Origin: Flavisphingomonas formosensis
GTDB lineage: Bacteria; Pseudomonadota; Alphaproteobacteria; Sphingomonadales; Sphingomonadaceae
NCBI RefSeq assembly: GCF_009755815.1
Contig: NZ_WRPK01000013.1
Coordinates: forward strand, 124,001-188,000
Direction of reading: 5' to 3'
DNA length: 64,000 nucleotides
Part shown: piece after piece, positions 19,135-26,439 of the stretch
Layout: each line of letters starts with the position of its first letter
How positions within the stretch are numbered: the stretch's first letter is position 1
Program-made: the position numbers and the translations under genes
The notes under the pieces: model-generated
Told to the model about the DNA's origin: nothing
The model's database searches: none
The model's input: only the letters and a program-made list of their open reading frames with translations

Positions 19135-19920
19135 ATGGCATCTGTCAGGGCGCCGACGCGCCAACCCTTCGGACTCACGCTAACGAACCTCGTCGTCGAC
19201 GCGCTTCGGAAAACGAGCACGCGGGGAGACCTTGCCTCCCTGATGGACGTGGTGACGCGCGAGATGGCTTTTCGTTACTATGCCCTCATTCATCATGACG
19301 ATCTGCGTTCCATCCGCCCCGATCGTGTCGACCTCAAGAATTATCCCGCCGCGGTCACCGATCGTTTGATCGGCCAGCAAAGATATCGCCGCGACCCGGT
19401 GATCCGTGGCTGCATCTTCGCGGACGGTGCCTTCCTCTGGAAAGATCTTCCGCGCTTCATTCGAGTGGACCGCCACGATCGCGCGAGCTTCGAAGAAGGC
19501 TACCGCCACGGCCTCAATGAGGGGATCACAGTTCCCTATGTGCGCCTCGGCGACCGGATGGGATCGTGCACCTTTGCAGGTACGCCGTGGCCGGAGCGCG
19601 CCGATCGGTTCATTGGCGCTGCACAAATGATAGGCATCTTCGCGTTCCAGGCAGCACTTCGGCTACTGCCCCGACAGCGTCCGATTGCCGAAGCGCCGCC
19701 CCGGCTTCATCCACGTCCGCGTGACTGCGTCATTCTCGCCGGTCGGGGACATTCCAACAAGGAGATAGCACGTGCGTTGAACCTGACGCCACGGACAGTG
19801 GACGGCTATCTCACCGAAGCCCGGCGCTTGTTTGATGCGCATGACAGGACCGAATTGGTCGTGAGCGCCGTCTTTGCGGGAGAGGTCGGCCTGCACGAAT
19901 TGAGGCGTCAACCCGAGTAA
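19135..19920 (+). CDS. LuxR family quorum-sensing regulator
   Basis: A 261-residue protein with an N-terminal autoinducer-binding domain and a C-terminal LuxR helix-turn-helix. Conserved AHL-pocket features are present: QRYRRDPV (Asp-Pro pair), FLWKD (Trp) and EGITVPYV (Gly). The C-terminal part has GHSNKEIARALNLTPRTVDGYL. It lies 68 bases before luxI in the same direction. By position and by the genes that follow, it is the functional counterpart of TraR of ICEMlSymR7A. It probably binds the AHL made by the next gene and activates the luxI-fseA operon. The first ~25 residues are of uncertain start. Confidence 0.9.
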   Translation: MASVRAPTRQPFGLTLTNLVVDALRKTSTRGDLASLMDVVTREMAFRYYALIHHDDLRSIRPDRVDLKNYPAAVTDRLIGQQRYRRDPVIRGCIFADGAFLWKDLPRFIRVDRHDRASFEEGYRHGLNEGITVPYVRLGDRMGSCTFAGTPWPERADRFIGAAQMIGIFAFQAALRLLPRQRPIAEAPPRLHPRPRDCVILAGRGHSNKEIARALNLTPRTVDGYLTEARRLFDAHDRTELVVSAVFAGEVGLHELRRQPE

Positions 19921-19936
19921 TCGCTCGGTCTATTTT

Positions 19937-19950
19937 GCGGTGCGGACCGC
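19937..19950 (+). promoter_or_regulatory. Lux/tra-box-like dyad upstream of luxI
   Basis: A GCGGT-N4-ACCGC inverted repeat centred about 45 bases before the luxI start, in the short luxR-luxI gap. It is the best dyad in this gap, shorter than classic 18-20-bp boxes. Assignment as the LuxR site is inference. Confidence 0.35.
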
Positions 19951-19988
19951 TGCTTCTCTCGTGCGCGACACCACGAGCGGAGCACCCC

Positions 19989-20594
19989 ATGATACACGTC
20001 ATCGACAACCATCTGGCGCCGCAGAACGGCGCGCTGCTTCAATCCATGTTTGCCGACCGCAAGCGGCTTTTCGTCGACCTCTTCGGCTGGGACATTCCCG
20101 TGATCGACGGCCAGTATGAGATCGACCAGTTCGACAATGCCCACACCGTCTACCTGATCGTTGCCGACGAGGACGGCAGCCATGCTGCGTCGATCCGGCT
20201 TTATCCGAGTACCGAGCCGCACATGCTCGGGACCCTCTTTCCCCATCTCTGTCCGCTCGGCGTGCCTGTCGACGCCGGTACCTGGGAAAGCACGCGCCTG
20301 TGCCTGCCGCAGCGGCATGGAGCCGAGCGGCGCCGGATCCTACGCAACCAGCTCTTCGCCTCGATGGTGGATGTCGCCCTCGAGCGCGGCATCGAGCGCT
20401 ATACCGGCGTCATTCCTGACCCCTTTCGGAAGGAAGTCTTAGCGCTGGGCTGGCAGGCCGAGCCCCTCGGGCCGGCGGTGCGCATTCCCGGCGGCCCGAT
20501 CGGGGCCTTTCTCATCCATGTCCGGCCCGACACGCCCGACCGGCTGCGCTGGACCGGCGTCTATCCGCAGGCCGCGGACCAGGTGCCGGCATGA
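19989..20594 (+). CDS. Acyl-homoserine-lactone synthase
   Basis: A 201-residue LuxI-type autoinducer synthase. All family hallmarks are visible: Arg24, Phe28 and Trp34 (ADRKRLFVDLFGW), the acidic pair in YEIDQFD, SIRLYPS with its arginine, and the Glu and Arg of WESTRL. It makes an N-acyl-homoserine lactone from S-adenosylmethionine and acyl-ACP. The ATG at 19989 gives the standard N-terminus. It overlaps the dioxygenase-like gene by four bases and heads the run that leads to the FseA frames. This mirrors traI2-msi172-msi171 of ICEMlSymR7A with one gene inserted. Confidence 0.95.
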   Translation: MIHVIDNHLAPQNGALLQSMFADRKRLFVDLFGWDIPVIDGQYEIDQFDNAHTVYLIVADEDGSHAASIRLYPSTEPHMLGTLFPHLCPLGVPVDAGTWESTRLCLPQRHGAERRRILRNQLFASMVDVALERGIERYTGVIPDPFRKEVLALGWQAEPLGPAVRIPGGPIGAFLIHVRPDTPDRLRWTGVYPQAADQVPA

Positions 20595-21457
20595 CAGCGG
20601 CCGTCGATCGACACGCGGCCACGCTGGCGCGTGATGGCTGGTGTGTCCTCCGGCGAGCCGTTGAACCCGCGGTCATCGCAGCGATCGAGGCGGACCTCGA
20701 CGATCGGTTCCGGGCGACGCCGCTGTGCGAGGGTGCCTTCTATGGCGCCCGCACGAAGCGCTTCGGTTCGCTGCTGACCCGCGCGCCCGCGATCGAGCGG
20801 CTGGCCATGCACCCGCTCATCTTGAAGCTGGTCGAGGGGATGCTTCTGCCATGGTGCGAGCGGATCGCGCTCAATCTGACCCAGGCGATCGAGATCCACC
20901 CCGGCGCGCTGCCGCAGCTCCCCCACCGTGATCAGGACATGTGGCAAGGGCCGAAGGGCAGTCTCGAATATCTCGTCAACGTGATGTGGCCGCTCACCGC
21001 CTTCACCCGCGCGAACGGTGGCACACGGCTGTGGACGGGCAGCCATTTCGATCAGGACGTGCCCCTCCTGCCCGAGGGAGAAGCCGTCGTGCCGACCGTC
21101 GTCCCAGGTGACGCACTCGTTTTCCTCGGATCGACGCTGCACGGTGGCGGCGGCAACGTCAGCCCGGCTCCGCGGCGCGGCATCGTGATCAGCTATTGTC
21201 TCGGGTGGCTCAAGCCGTTCGAGCTGCAATGGCTCGTCTATCCGCCCCACGTCGCGCAGCGCTTTTCGCCCGAGCTGGCTGCCCTGGTCGGCTATGCGCA
21301 GCACAGGCCCAACCTCGGCAATGTCGAAGGCCAGTGTCCCTCGGTCCTCCTCGGCAACGACGTTCCGGATCATATGCCCGCGGTCGACGCCCTTCGGCCC
21401 GATCAGGCCGAGGCGGCCGCCCTGTTCGTGCGCTCGCAGATGGGCGAGCTCGGCTGA
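20591..21457 (+). CDS. Phytanoyl-CoA dioxygenase (PhyH) family protein
   Basis: A 288-residue Fe(II)/2-oxoglutarate dioxygenase. The iron ligands appear as His112 and Asp114 in LPHRDQDMW and His184 in STLHGGGGN; Arg195/196 in APRRGIVISY would hold 2-oxoglutarate. Family members hydroxylate acyl chains, acyl-CoAs or small metabolites. Its start overlaps the luxI stop (ATGA) and it ends 7 bases before the first fseA frame. It is therefore co-translated with the AHL synthase and could modify the signal or its acyl precursor. That role is inference; it could equally act on an unrelated metabolite. Confidence 0.85.
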   Translation: MTAAVDRHAATLARDGWCVLRRAVEPAVIAAIEADLDDRFRATPLCEGAFYGARTKRFGSLLTRAPAIERLAMHPLILKLVEGMLLPWCERIALNLTQAIEIHPGALPQLPHRDQDMWQGPKGSLEYLVNVMWPLTAFTRANGGTRLWTGSHFDQDVPLLPEGEAVVPTVVPGDALVFLGSTLHGGGGNVSPAPRRGIVISYCLGWLKPFELQWLVYPPHVAQRFSPELAALVGYAQHRPNLGNVEGQCPSVLLGNDVPDHMPAVDALRPDQAEAAALFVRSQMGELG

Positions 21458-21464
21458 GGCAGCG

Positions 21465-21650
21465 ATGGCGATGACGGACCCTGACGCTTTCGGCGCCATC
21501 GCGCGGCGCGGCAGGTCCGCGCTGGCTTGGGAAGTCCTGCGCCGGGATCCGGCTTACCGCGCAGCCTATGCGCGATTGTCCACGTCACCGGCTCTCGATG
21601 CTGCAGCGGACCCTGCCTTCGTCGCGGACTGGGGGTTGCACTTTCCCTGA
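21465..21650 (+). CDS. FseA N-terminal frame (DUF6499, Msi172-like)
   Basis: A 61-residue frame with the DUF6499 pattern AWEVLRRDPAYRAAYARL and ADPAFVADWGLHFP, ending TTT CCC TGA. In ICEMlSymR7A the corresponding Msi172 is fused to Msi171 by +1 slippage of tRNA-Phe from UUU to UUC inside the same conserved motif (established for that element). The UUU-C needed is present at 21642-21645. Without the shift the product is a short protein; with it, translation continues into the DUF2285 frame. It lies 7 bases after the PhyH gene, so it belongs to the luxI operon. Confidence 0.82.
   Translation: MAMTDPDAFGAIARRGRSALAWEVLRRDPAYRAAYARLSTSPALDAAADPAFVADWGLHFP
21642..21645 (+). promoter_or_regulatory. 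Predicted +1 programmed ribosomal frameshift site (TTT C)
   Basis: In frame, CAC TTT CCC TGA ends the first frame. If the Phe tRNA slips one base from TTT (21642-21644) to TTC (21643-21645), the next codons are CCT GAG AAT. The reading then continues WGLHF-PENPADD, joining DUF6499 to DUF2285 without a gap. The stop codon two codons later would favour slippage. Confidence 0.75.
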
Positions 21651-22185
21651 GAATCCCGCGGACGATTGCGCCATCGTGCTGCCGCTCTGGTCGGCGGCCG
21701 TGGACCCGCATGTGCTGCCGGCCCGGGCCTCCCGAACCGGATCGCCTGGCGCTCGCCCCTTCGATGCCTCCGCCGAGGTCGTGCGCGCGGTCCGCAGCCG
21801 CGGGCGGGAGCATCTTCTGGTCGAGCGCAACGGTATGGTCACCCGGCTCGACATCATCGACGGGACCTCCTTGGCCGGTCCTGTCGTCCTGCATTTCGAC
21901 CTTGCTGACGATCCCCACCTGGAGCGTCGGATCGCCGCCATCCGCAGCTTCACGGCAAGCACCGCATCACCCCGGCTGCACCGTCAGCTCGCTCGCCGGC
22001 TTCACGCCCTCCAGGCCGTGGATGCCCGCGATCTTGGCGCCAGCCTCCGCGAGATTGCCGAACGTGTCCTTGGGCCGGGGGACTGGCCCGGCGACGGCGA
22101 GCATCGGAAATCGCACGTTCGGCGCATGATCGCAGCCGGCGAGAGGATGATCAGCGCGGGCCCACGCGCCGTGCTTGGTGGCTGA
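21646..22185 (+). CDS. fseA: FseA C-terminal frame (DUF2285, Msi171-like); fusion product 21465-22185, ~239 aa
   Basis: The +1 frame encodes a DUF2285 domain (AIVLPLWSAAVDPHVL, HLLVERNGMVTRLDI, LRLHRQLAR-like helices, SLREIAERVLGPGDWPGD, SHVRRMIAAGERMISAG). No convincing start exists for it at the junction; an in-frame ATG at 21568 overlaps the upstream frame but has no clear ribosome site. The expected product is the fusion made by +1 frameshift, about 239 residues. FseA of ICEMlSymR7A activates the excisionase gene rdfS and is bound by the antiactivator QseM. Here its target would be the rdfS-like gene at 31773. Confidence 0.8.
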   Translation, partial: PENPADDCAIVLPLWSAAVDPHVLPARASRTGSPGARPFDASAEVVRAVRSRGREHLLVERNGMVTRLDIIDGTSLAGPVVLHFDLADDPHLERRIAAIRSFTASTASPRLHRQLARRLHALQAVDARDLGASLREIAERVLGPGDWPGDGEHRKSHVRRMIAAGERMISAGPRAVLGG

Positions 22186-22252
22186 AGATTTGGGCCTAAA
22201 TCGAAGGCTAACGTAATTAGTGGCGTCCCCGGCAAATTACCCCCAGAATGGA

Positions 22253-22477
22253 TCATTCCTCTGAGGTCGTCCCCGGCATCAGAAGAACATAGGGCTCAAC
22301 ACCGAGGGATGAGGCGAGTTGGTCGAGCCGATCGATGCTCAGACTGTATTTGCGCCGCTCGAGCGCGCTAACGTAGGTGCGATCGATCCCTGCCGCGTAG
22401 GCCAGAGCCTCCTGCGAAAGCCCCTGCGCGGTCCGCAATCTCTTAAGATTTCTGGCAAGATGGTCTCGACTGGCCAC
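22253..22477 (-). CDS. XRE family regulator, QseC-like (module 1)
   Basis: About 74 residues from a GTG at 22477, nearly all helix-turn-helix: LARNLKRLRTAQGLSQEALAYAAGIDRTYVSALERRKYSLSIDRLDQLA. An open frame continues upstream without family resemblance, so the GTG is chosen, though its ribosome site is weak. It is divergent from the small qseM-like gene with 75 bases between. In ICEMlSymR7A, QseC is a small DNA-binding protein that controls itself and the divergent antiactivator gene qseM. The same role is proposed here; the match is by architecture and context. Confidence 0.75.
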   Translation of the reverse strand: MASRDHLARNLKRLRTAQGLSQEALAYAAGIDRTYVSALERRKYSLSIDRLDQLASSLGVEPYVLLMPGTTSEE

Positions 22478-22515
22478 GAGCCGAAAAGGACGCCATAGTC
22501 GAGTGACAATCCACG

Positions 22516-22525
22516 GAGTATACTC
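22516..22525. promoter_or_regulatory. Palindrome in the qseC1-qseM1 divergent gap
   Basis: GAGTATACTC is a perfect 10-bp palindrome in the middle of the 75-base gap between the two divergent genes; a GAGT half-site lies at 22501. It is the natural candidate operator for the XRE protein. It is unlike the operator-type repeats in module 2. Confidence 0.45.
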
Positions 22526-22552
22526 GTCAATGGATCTGGGAGAGTTGGTCAA

Positions 22553-22816
22553 TTGAGCATGATCGAGGCACTGGCTCCGGCGGGAGATGAGGTGGTTGAA
22601 TATGACCGGACGAACCTCGCCCTCTATGCCGCACTCCTCGAAGCCGAGAACGCCGGCCGCGATTGGTGCGACGTAGCCTCTTCCTTGATGCACCTCGATG
22701 TGACCCGGCCTGACGCCGAGGCCTGCTGGCGATCGCATCTCGAACGAGCCAGGTGGATCGTTGGAGCGGGCCTCGCTACCGCCCTGGTCGCGTTCAACAG
22801 GCGAGCGACGCACTAG
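22553..22816 (+). CDS. QseM-like antiactivator (module 1)
   Basis: An 87-residue acidic helical protein. From YDRTNLALYAALLEAENAG to the end, about three quarters of residues match the product at 25797-26051 by eye alignment. The helix DAEACWRSHLERARWIVGAGL resembles the end of DUF2285 domains, as expected for QseM, which binds both TraR and FseA in ICEMlSymR7A. The TTG at 22553 has a Shine-Dalgarno GGGAGAG at 8 bases; ATG at 22559 is the alternative start. It is divergent from the XRE gene. Antiactivator function is inferred from the pairing and from fseA next door. Confidence 0.75.
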   Translation: MSMIEALAPAGDEVVEYDRTNLALYAALLEAENAGRDWCDVASSLMHLDVTRPDAEACWRSHLERARWIVGAGLATALVAFNRRATH

Positions 22817-22868
22817 TCCAGGCCACCGAAGACCCGCGTCGTGGCTTGGCGCGACATGCTGCCCGTCG

Positions 22869-22903
22869 AGCTTGTGCCGCTCTTCGCTAAGCTCGTGCCG
22901 CTC
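22869..22903 (+). repeat. Short tandem repeat AGCTYGTGCCGCTC x2
   Basis: Two 14-bp copies (22869-22882 and 22890-22903) match at 13 positions with a 21-base period, about two helical turns. They lie in the 215-base gap between qseM1 and the nuclease gene, which otherwise holds nothing recognisable. They could be paired binding sites upstream of that gene. Confidence 0.45.
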
Positions 22904-23031
22904 CCAATCCCGTTGCATCGAGCAAACGGTCGGTCAGGGGGCGGTAGCGCGATCTTGGCAATCACGCATTATCTCGCCGATGGCGCATTCAAATAATGAA
23001 GCCCGGATGCCGTCCGGTGTAAAACGGTCGA

Positions 23032-25431
23032 ATGACGATTACGCAGACCACGGTCGGCAAGACCGAAACCGACTTCGAAGCCGATGCCAACGCCGCCATC
23101 AAGAAGGCCCTGCCCTGGCTCGACCCCGCCGGGATCAAGCATCAGCTGACCTTCTCCTTTCAGCTGGGGCACAAGAAGGTCAAAATCGACGGTGCCAAAG
23201 CTTCCAGCCGGCGTGGCCGGCTCGATATGCTGATTGAGAGCGGCAGCAAGCGCCTCGCGATCCTCGAACTGAAGAAGCCCGGGCAGCCGCTCGACGCCGA
23301 CGATGTTGCCCAAGGTCTGTCCTACGCCCGGGTTCTGCATCCCCGGCCCCCGATCGTGATCGTCTCGAACGGGACCGAAACCCACACCTACGCGACCGAG
23401 ACTGGCGACCTTCTGAAGGACGGGCTGCCGAACGAGCAGGCCTTCGCCGCGCTGGTGGATGCCGCCATGGCCAATGCTCATGCAGGCCTGCAGGACGCGA
23501 TCGCCACGCTGATGGGCCCGGGCTCGAACGTCTGGATGGCCGCGATCCGCGCCGCGACGGAGCAAACACTCGACGAGCTAACCGGCGACTGGAGCGATCT
23601 CCGTACGCCGTTCACGCCCGACTTCCACATTTCGCGTAAGGCGTCGACGCAGGCGCTGGCCGTCCTGGCCGGTACCCGCCGCGTCATCGCGATCGAGGGC
23701 GCGCCCCTGATCGGCAAGAGCCATGTCCTGCGCGAGCTTGCGATCGGCACTACCGGGTCGGACGACATCGCGGTGCTCCTCGTTGAAGCATCGGGCACCG
23801 CCGCGATCGGAATTGCCGACGAGGTGGCCCGGCTTCTGTCAGGCGCTGTCGGCTGGCGGATCTCTGCCGACGAGGCGCGACGTTGGCTGGAGCGGCTTGC
23901 GACATCCGACGGTCCACAGCTCGTGATCGCCATCGATGGCCTCGGCTTGGAGCATGACGGCATCCGCCGCGAACTCGAAGCACTGTCGGCCCAGTCTATG
24001 GGACCAAAGGTCAAGTTCGTCGTGGAAGCCGACACGTCGGTCGTCGACCGCCTGTGGAAGGGCGAGAGCCGGCGCAAGGACACTGTCTTCGCCCGCCGTG
24101 GGGAGCGCATTCTTGTCGACCGGCTCGACGACGACGAGTTTGGCCAAGCCCTCGACGAGCTTAGGCGCCACGACGTCGGCTTCATGCACGGTGCCGACAA
24201 GGCGGACGAATATCGCCAACCCTGGCTGCTCCGGTCGATGGCAGCGAGCGTCGTCGACGCGCCGGAGAGGACAAAGGGCATGACGGCGATCCTGCCCCCT
24301 CTGCTCAGCCTCGACCTCTTCCGCTATACGCGCGATCATTTCGTGGAGGACGAACTTGCCGAACAAGCGGCGACCTTCGCCCGCGCCGTGCTCGATGATT
24401 ATAGCCGCAGCGACCGCCCCCACGATGTCCTCCTGCGCTCGATGCACAGCTTCATGGTTCGCAGGGCGACCATGCGGGAGCACGCCGATGGCGACGAAAT
24501 GGCTGCGATGTTGCGCTCCGGCATCTCAGGCACCGCGCTGGACATGGGCAATCGTCCCCTCGTCACGGGACGCATTCCCGAACTGATCGCATCCGAACTC
24601 GCCCGGCAAATCGCCGAGGAACTGGCCGAACGCATGGGCGACGAGGAGGCGGATCCCGACGCGGAGGCTGCCGATTGGCTGGTCGCGACCACCGCCCGGC
24701 TGCCCTTCGGCGACGTCATCGGCGCGCAAGCGCTGGTCGACCTCGTAGCCTGGCGCAATGGCATCTCGGTCGCGTTCCTGAACACCTTGCTACAGCGGGC
24801 GCCGAAGGTCCGCCCGATCAAGCCGGGGACGCGCGCCGTCGTCTGGATGCCGAGCGTCGGCCAACTCAACATGACGACCCGCGCCGATGGCGTGACGGTG
24901 ATCAGGAAGCCCGGCTGGCGCGAGGGAATCGAATTGCCCGCCGGCGAAGCCGCGGTGACCTATGCTGATCTCGACGCGTGGCTCATCCTGTCGCACCTGG
25001 CGAGCGTCCGGATCGGCGCGCTGTCGACAGACGAGGACCGCATCGTCGGTCTGATGGACCCGGCGATCCTCGCGCTCGTCGGAACCAGTCCGATCCTCTT
25101 GCGCCGCGTGCCGGAAGATCCCGAGCGCTCCGGCCACCACACCCATGACGGGCCTGGCGGCTCCCAGCTCGCCTGCCGCGAGGACGGGATCATCGAGCCC
25201 GTCACCTTTTCGCTGCTGCGCTTCCTCGAGCGTGAACAGGACAATGCCGATGAGTGGCTCGAGGAGGCTTGTGACGAACGATCGGCTCCGTTGCTGAACC
25301 GTCTTTCGCAGGCGTTGGCCATGCTCGCTCGATTGAATCCGGAAGGCGGCACGGCAAAGTGGGCGAAAGCCCGGCTCGACACGCTGGTCAATCCCGCCTT
25401 GAAAGCGGCTCTTGCGCCGTCGGAAGGCTAG
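23032..25431 (+). CDS. PD-(D/E)XK nuclease fused to a P-loop NTPase, 799 aa
   Basis: The N-terminal ~110 residues resemble restriction-type nuclease domains (HsdR N-terminal style): Asp65 in GRLDMLIES and Glu79-x-Lys81 in AILELKKPG. A P-loop domain follows with Walker A GAPLIGKS (residues 223-230) and Walker B LVIAIDG (Asp302). The remaining ~450 residues are helical with no family I can name. This layout, nuclease plus STAND/AAA-like NTPase plus a long C-terminal region, is common in single-gene antiphage proteins. It sits alone between two qseC/qseM modules, so it may be cargo that arrived with, or was captured between, the duplicated regulatory genes. Defence function is inference. Confidence 0.7.
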   Translation: MTITQTTVGKTETDFEADANAAIKKALPWLDPAGIKHQLTFSFQLGHKKVKIDGAKASSRRGRLDMLIESGSKRLAILELKKPGQPLDADDVAQGLSYARVLHPRPPIVIVSNGTETHTYATETGDLLKDGLPNEQAFAALVDAAMANAHAGLQDAIATLMGPGSNVWMAAIRAATEQTLDELTGDWSDLRTPFTPDFHISRKASTQALAVLAGTRRVIAIEGAPLIGKSHVLRELAIGTTGSDDIAVLLVEASGTAAIGIADEVARLLSGAVGWRISADEARRWLERLATSDGPQLVIAIDGLGLEHDGIRRELEALSAQSMGPKVKFVVEADTSVVDRLWKGESRRKDTVFARRGERILVDRLDDDEFGQALDELRRHDVGFMHGADKADEYRQPWLLRSMAASVVDAPERTKGMTAILPPLLSLDLFRYTRDHFVEDELAEQAATFARAVLDDYSRSDRPHDVLLRSMHSFMVRRATMREHADGDEMAAMLRSGISGTALDMGNRPLVTGRIPELIASELARQIAEELAERMGDEEADPDAEAADWLVATTARLPFGDVIGAQALVDLVAWRNGISVAFLNTLLQRAPKVRPIKPGTRAVVWMPSVGQLNMTTRADGVTVIRKPGWREGIELPAGEAAVTYADLDAWLILSHLASVRIGALSTDEDRIVGLMDPAILALVGTSPILLRRVPEDPERSGHHTHDGPGGSQLACREDGIIEPVTFSLLRFLEREQDNADEWLEEACDERSAPLLNRLSQALAMLARLNPEGGTAKWAKARLDTLVNPALKAALAPSEG

Positions 25432-25508
25432 CCCATGATCGGCGAAACTTGATTTCCGAACCCCGCCGGGAAGAGAGCCGCCCGAGAGTCTGGCGTGGCA
25501 GTCAATCG

Positions 25509-25712
25509 TCAGCTGATGAGCCGGCAGGGATCGATTTTGAGTGCCGTCGCAAGCTTTCCGAGCACGGTGACACTAGCAGAAACCCGGGCGCGCTCGATCG
25601 AGCCAATATAGCGGAGACTGAGACCAGTCAGACCCGCCACATCTTCCTGGGTCAGGTCTCGCTCATGGCGAACTTTCCTGAGATTCTTGGCCAGGACGTG
25701 CTTCAGATCCAT
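25509..25712 (-). CDS. XRE family regulator, QseC-like (module 2)
   Basis: A 67-residue protein that is almost only a helix-turn-helix: LAKNLRKVRHERDLTQEDVAGLTGLSLRYIGSIERARVSASVTVLGKLATAL. ATG start. It is divergent from the second qseM-like gene with an 84-base gap containing repeated operator-like sequences. It differs clearly from the module 1 regulator in the recognition helix (LSLRYIGSIER against IDRTYVSALER), so the two probably read different operators. The role as QseC-type switch repressor is inferred from size, orientation and partner. Confidence 0.8.
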   Translation of the reverse strand: MDLKHVLAKNLRKVRHERDLTQEDVAGLTGLSLRYIGSIERARVSASVTVLGKLATALKIDPCRLIS

Positions 25713-25730
25713 GTCAATTGGATCACGGAA

Positions 25731-25765
25731 TAGGAACGAAAGTGCTAGGAACGATCGTGCCTATT
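25731..25765. promoter_or_regulatory. Operator-like repeats in the qseC2-qseM2 divergent gap
   Basis: TAGGAACGA occurs at 25731-25739 and again at 25746-25754. The second copy abuts TCGTGCCTA (25755-25763), making the 18-bp near-palindrome TAGGAACGATCGTGCCTA with one mismatch. Three half-sites at 15- and 9-base steps suggest two adjacent operators, as expected for a self-regulating XRE switch. Confidence 0.6.
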
Positions 25766-25796
25766 CGTTAGAGTTCGCTGTTCTGGAGGAGACGAG

Positions 25797-26051
25797 ATGG
25801 CAGGCATCGCACAGCGCGCGCCGAGTGGCGATGTGGTCGATTATGACCGTTCCAACCTCGCGCTGTACGCTGCCCTGCTCGAGGCCGACGACGCTGGTCA
25901 GGATTGGCGCAGCGCCGCGACCTCTCTGATGCACCTCAATCCGGCTTGCCCTGACGCCGAAGACTGCTGGCGAACGCATCTGGACCGGGCCCGCTGGATT
26001 GTTGGTGAGGGATTGGCGGAGGCCCTCGTTGCCTTCAACGTCCGTGCCTGA
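25797..26051 (+). CDS. QseM-like antiactivator (module 2)
   Basis: An 84-residue protein, close homologue of the product at 22553-22816 (YDRSNLALYAALLEADDAG, SLMHLNPACPDAEDCWRTHL, ARWIVGEGLAEALVAFN). The ATG follows a good ribosome site (GGAGGA). Conservation is strongest in two helical blocks, the second resembling the last helices of DUF2285. By analogy with ICEMlSymR7A it should bind the LuxR regulator and/or FseA and keep the element silent. Having two copies raises the possibility that one targets LuxR and the other FseA. Confidence 0.77.
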   Translation: MAGIAQRAPSGDVVDYDRSNLALYAALLEADDAGQDWRSAATSLMHLNPACPDAEDCWRTHLDRARWIVGEGLAEALVAFNVRA

Positions 26052-26439
26052 CATCGAACTGCACGCGGTGTCCCGGCGCCTCGCACCGAAGTGCGACCGC
26101 GCTCTACTACGATCACCGCCTGTCGGCACTGATCTCCGCCGAGCCCCTGGCGGGTCTCGGCCCTAAGGTGACGATCGCTGGCGTGGCTGTGGACGCCGCG
26201 CTGTAGCGCGGCGGCGTGGCTGGTGCCTCTCCCTCTGCGGCGGGAGTGGGCGGCGCTCCCGGCTAGGCCCGTCGCGGCCGGCCGCAACCCCTTCGCTAGC
26301 GCTCCCGGGGTGCTCCACTTCGTTTCGCCCTGACGGTGCCGCCGGCCACTGGAGCCGGGCCTCTTGGTCGCTTTTCGCCGCCCACCCCCGCCTTTGCGGG
26401 GAGGCTTGCTGCTTTTTGGGTGGCGGAAAGAGGATAGCG
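26052..26439. other. Gene-free, hairpin-rich leader before the ardC operon
   Basis: This 388-base stretch encodes nothing recognisable. It contains a strong hairpin at 26195-26212 (GCCGCGCT/AGCGCGGC, 2-base centre) that may end qseM2 transcription. A 6-bp CCCCGC/GCGGGG hairpin with CTTT loop lies at 26386-26401, about 40 bases before ardC. A promoter for the ardC-DUF2958-parB run must lie here. High GC and frequent short palindromes fit a leader region. Confidence 0.5.

Noticed and set aside
21465-22185. Simple disabling frameshift or sequencing error in a DUF6499-DUF2285 gene
   Set aside because: The break lies exactly at the TTT-C slip site and motif known from msi172/msi171, and both halves are otherwise intact; cannot be fully excluded without reads.
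26052-26439. Minus-strand frames across the ardC leader
   Set aside because: Translations are Arg/Gly/Ser-rich low-complexity without ribosome sites; the region looks like leader DNA with hairpins.
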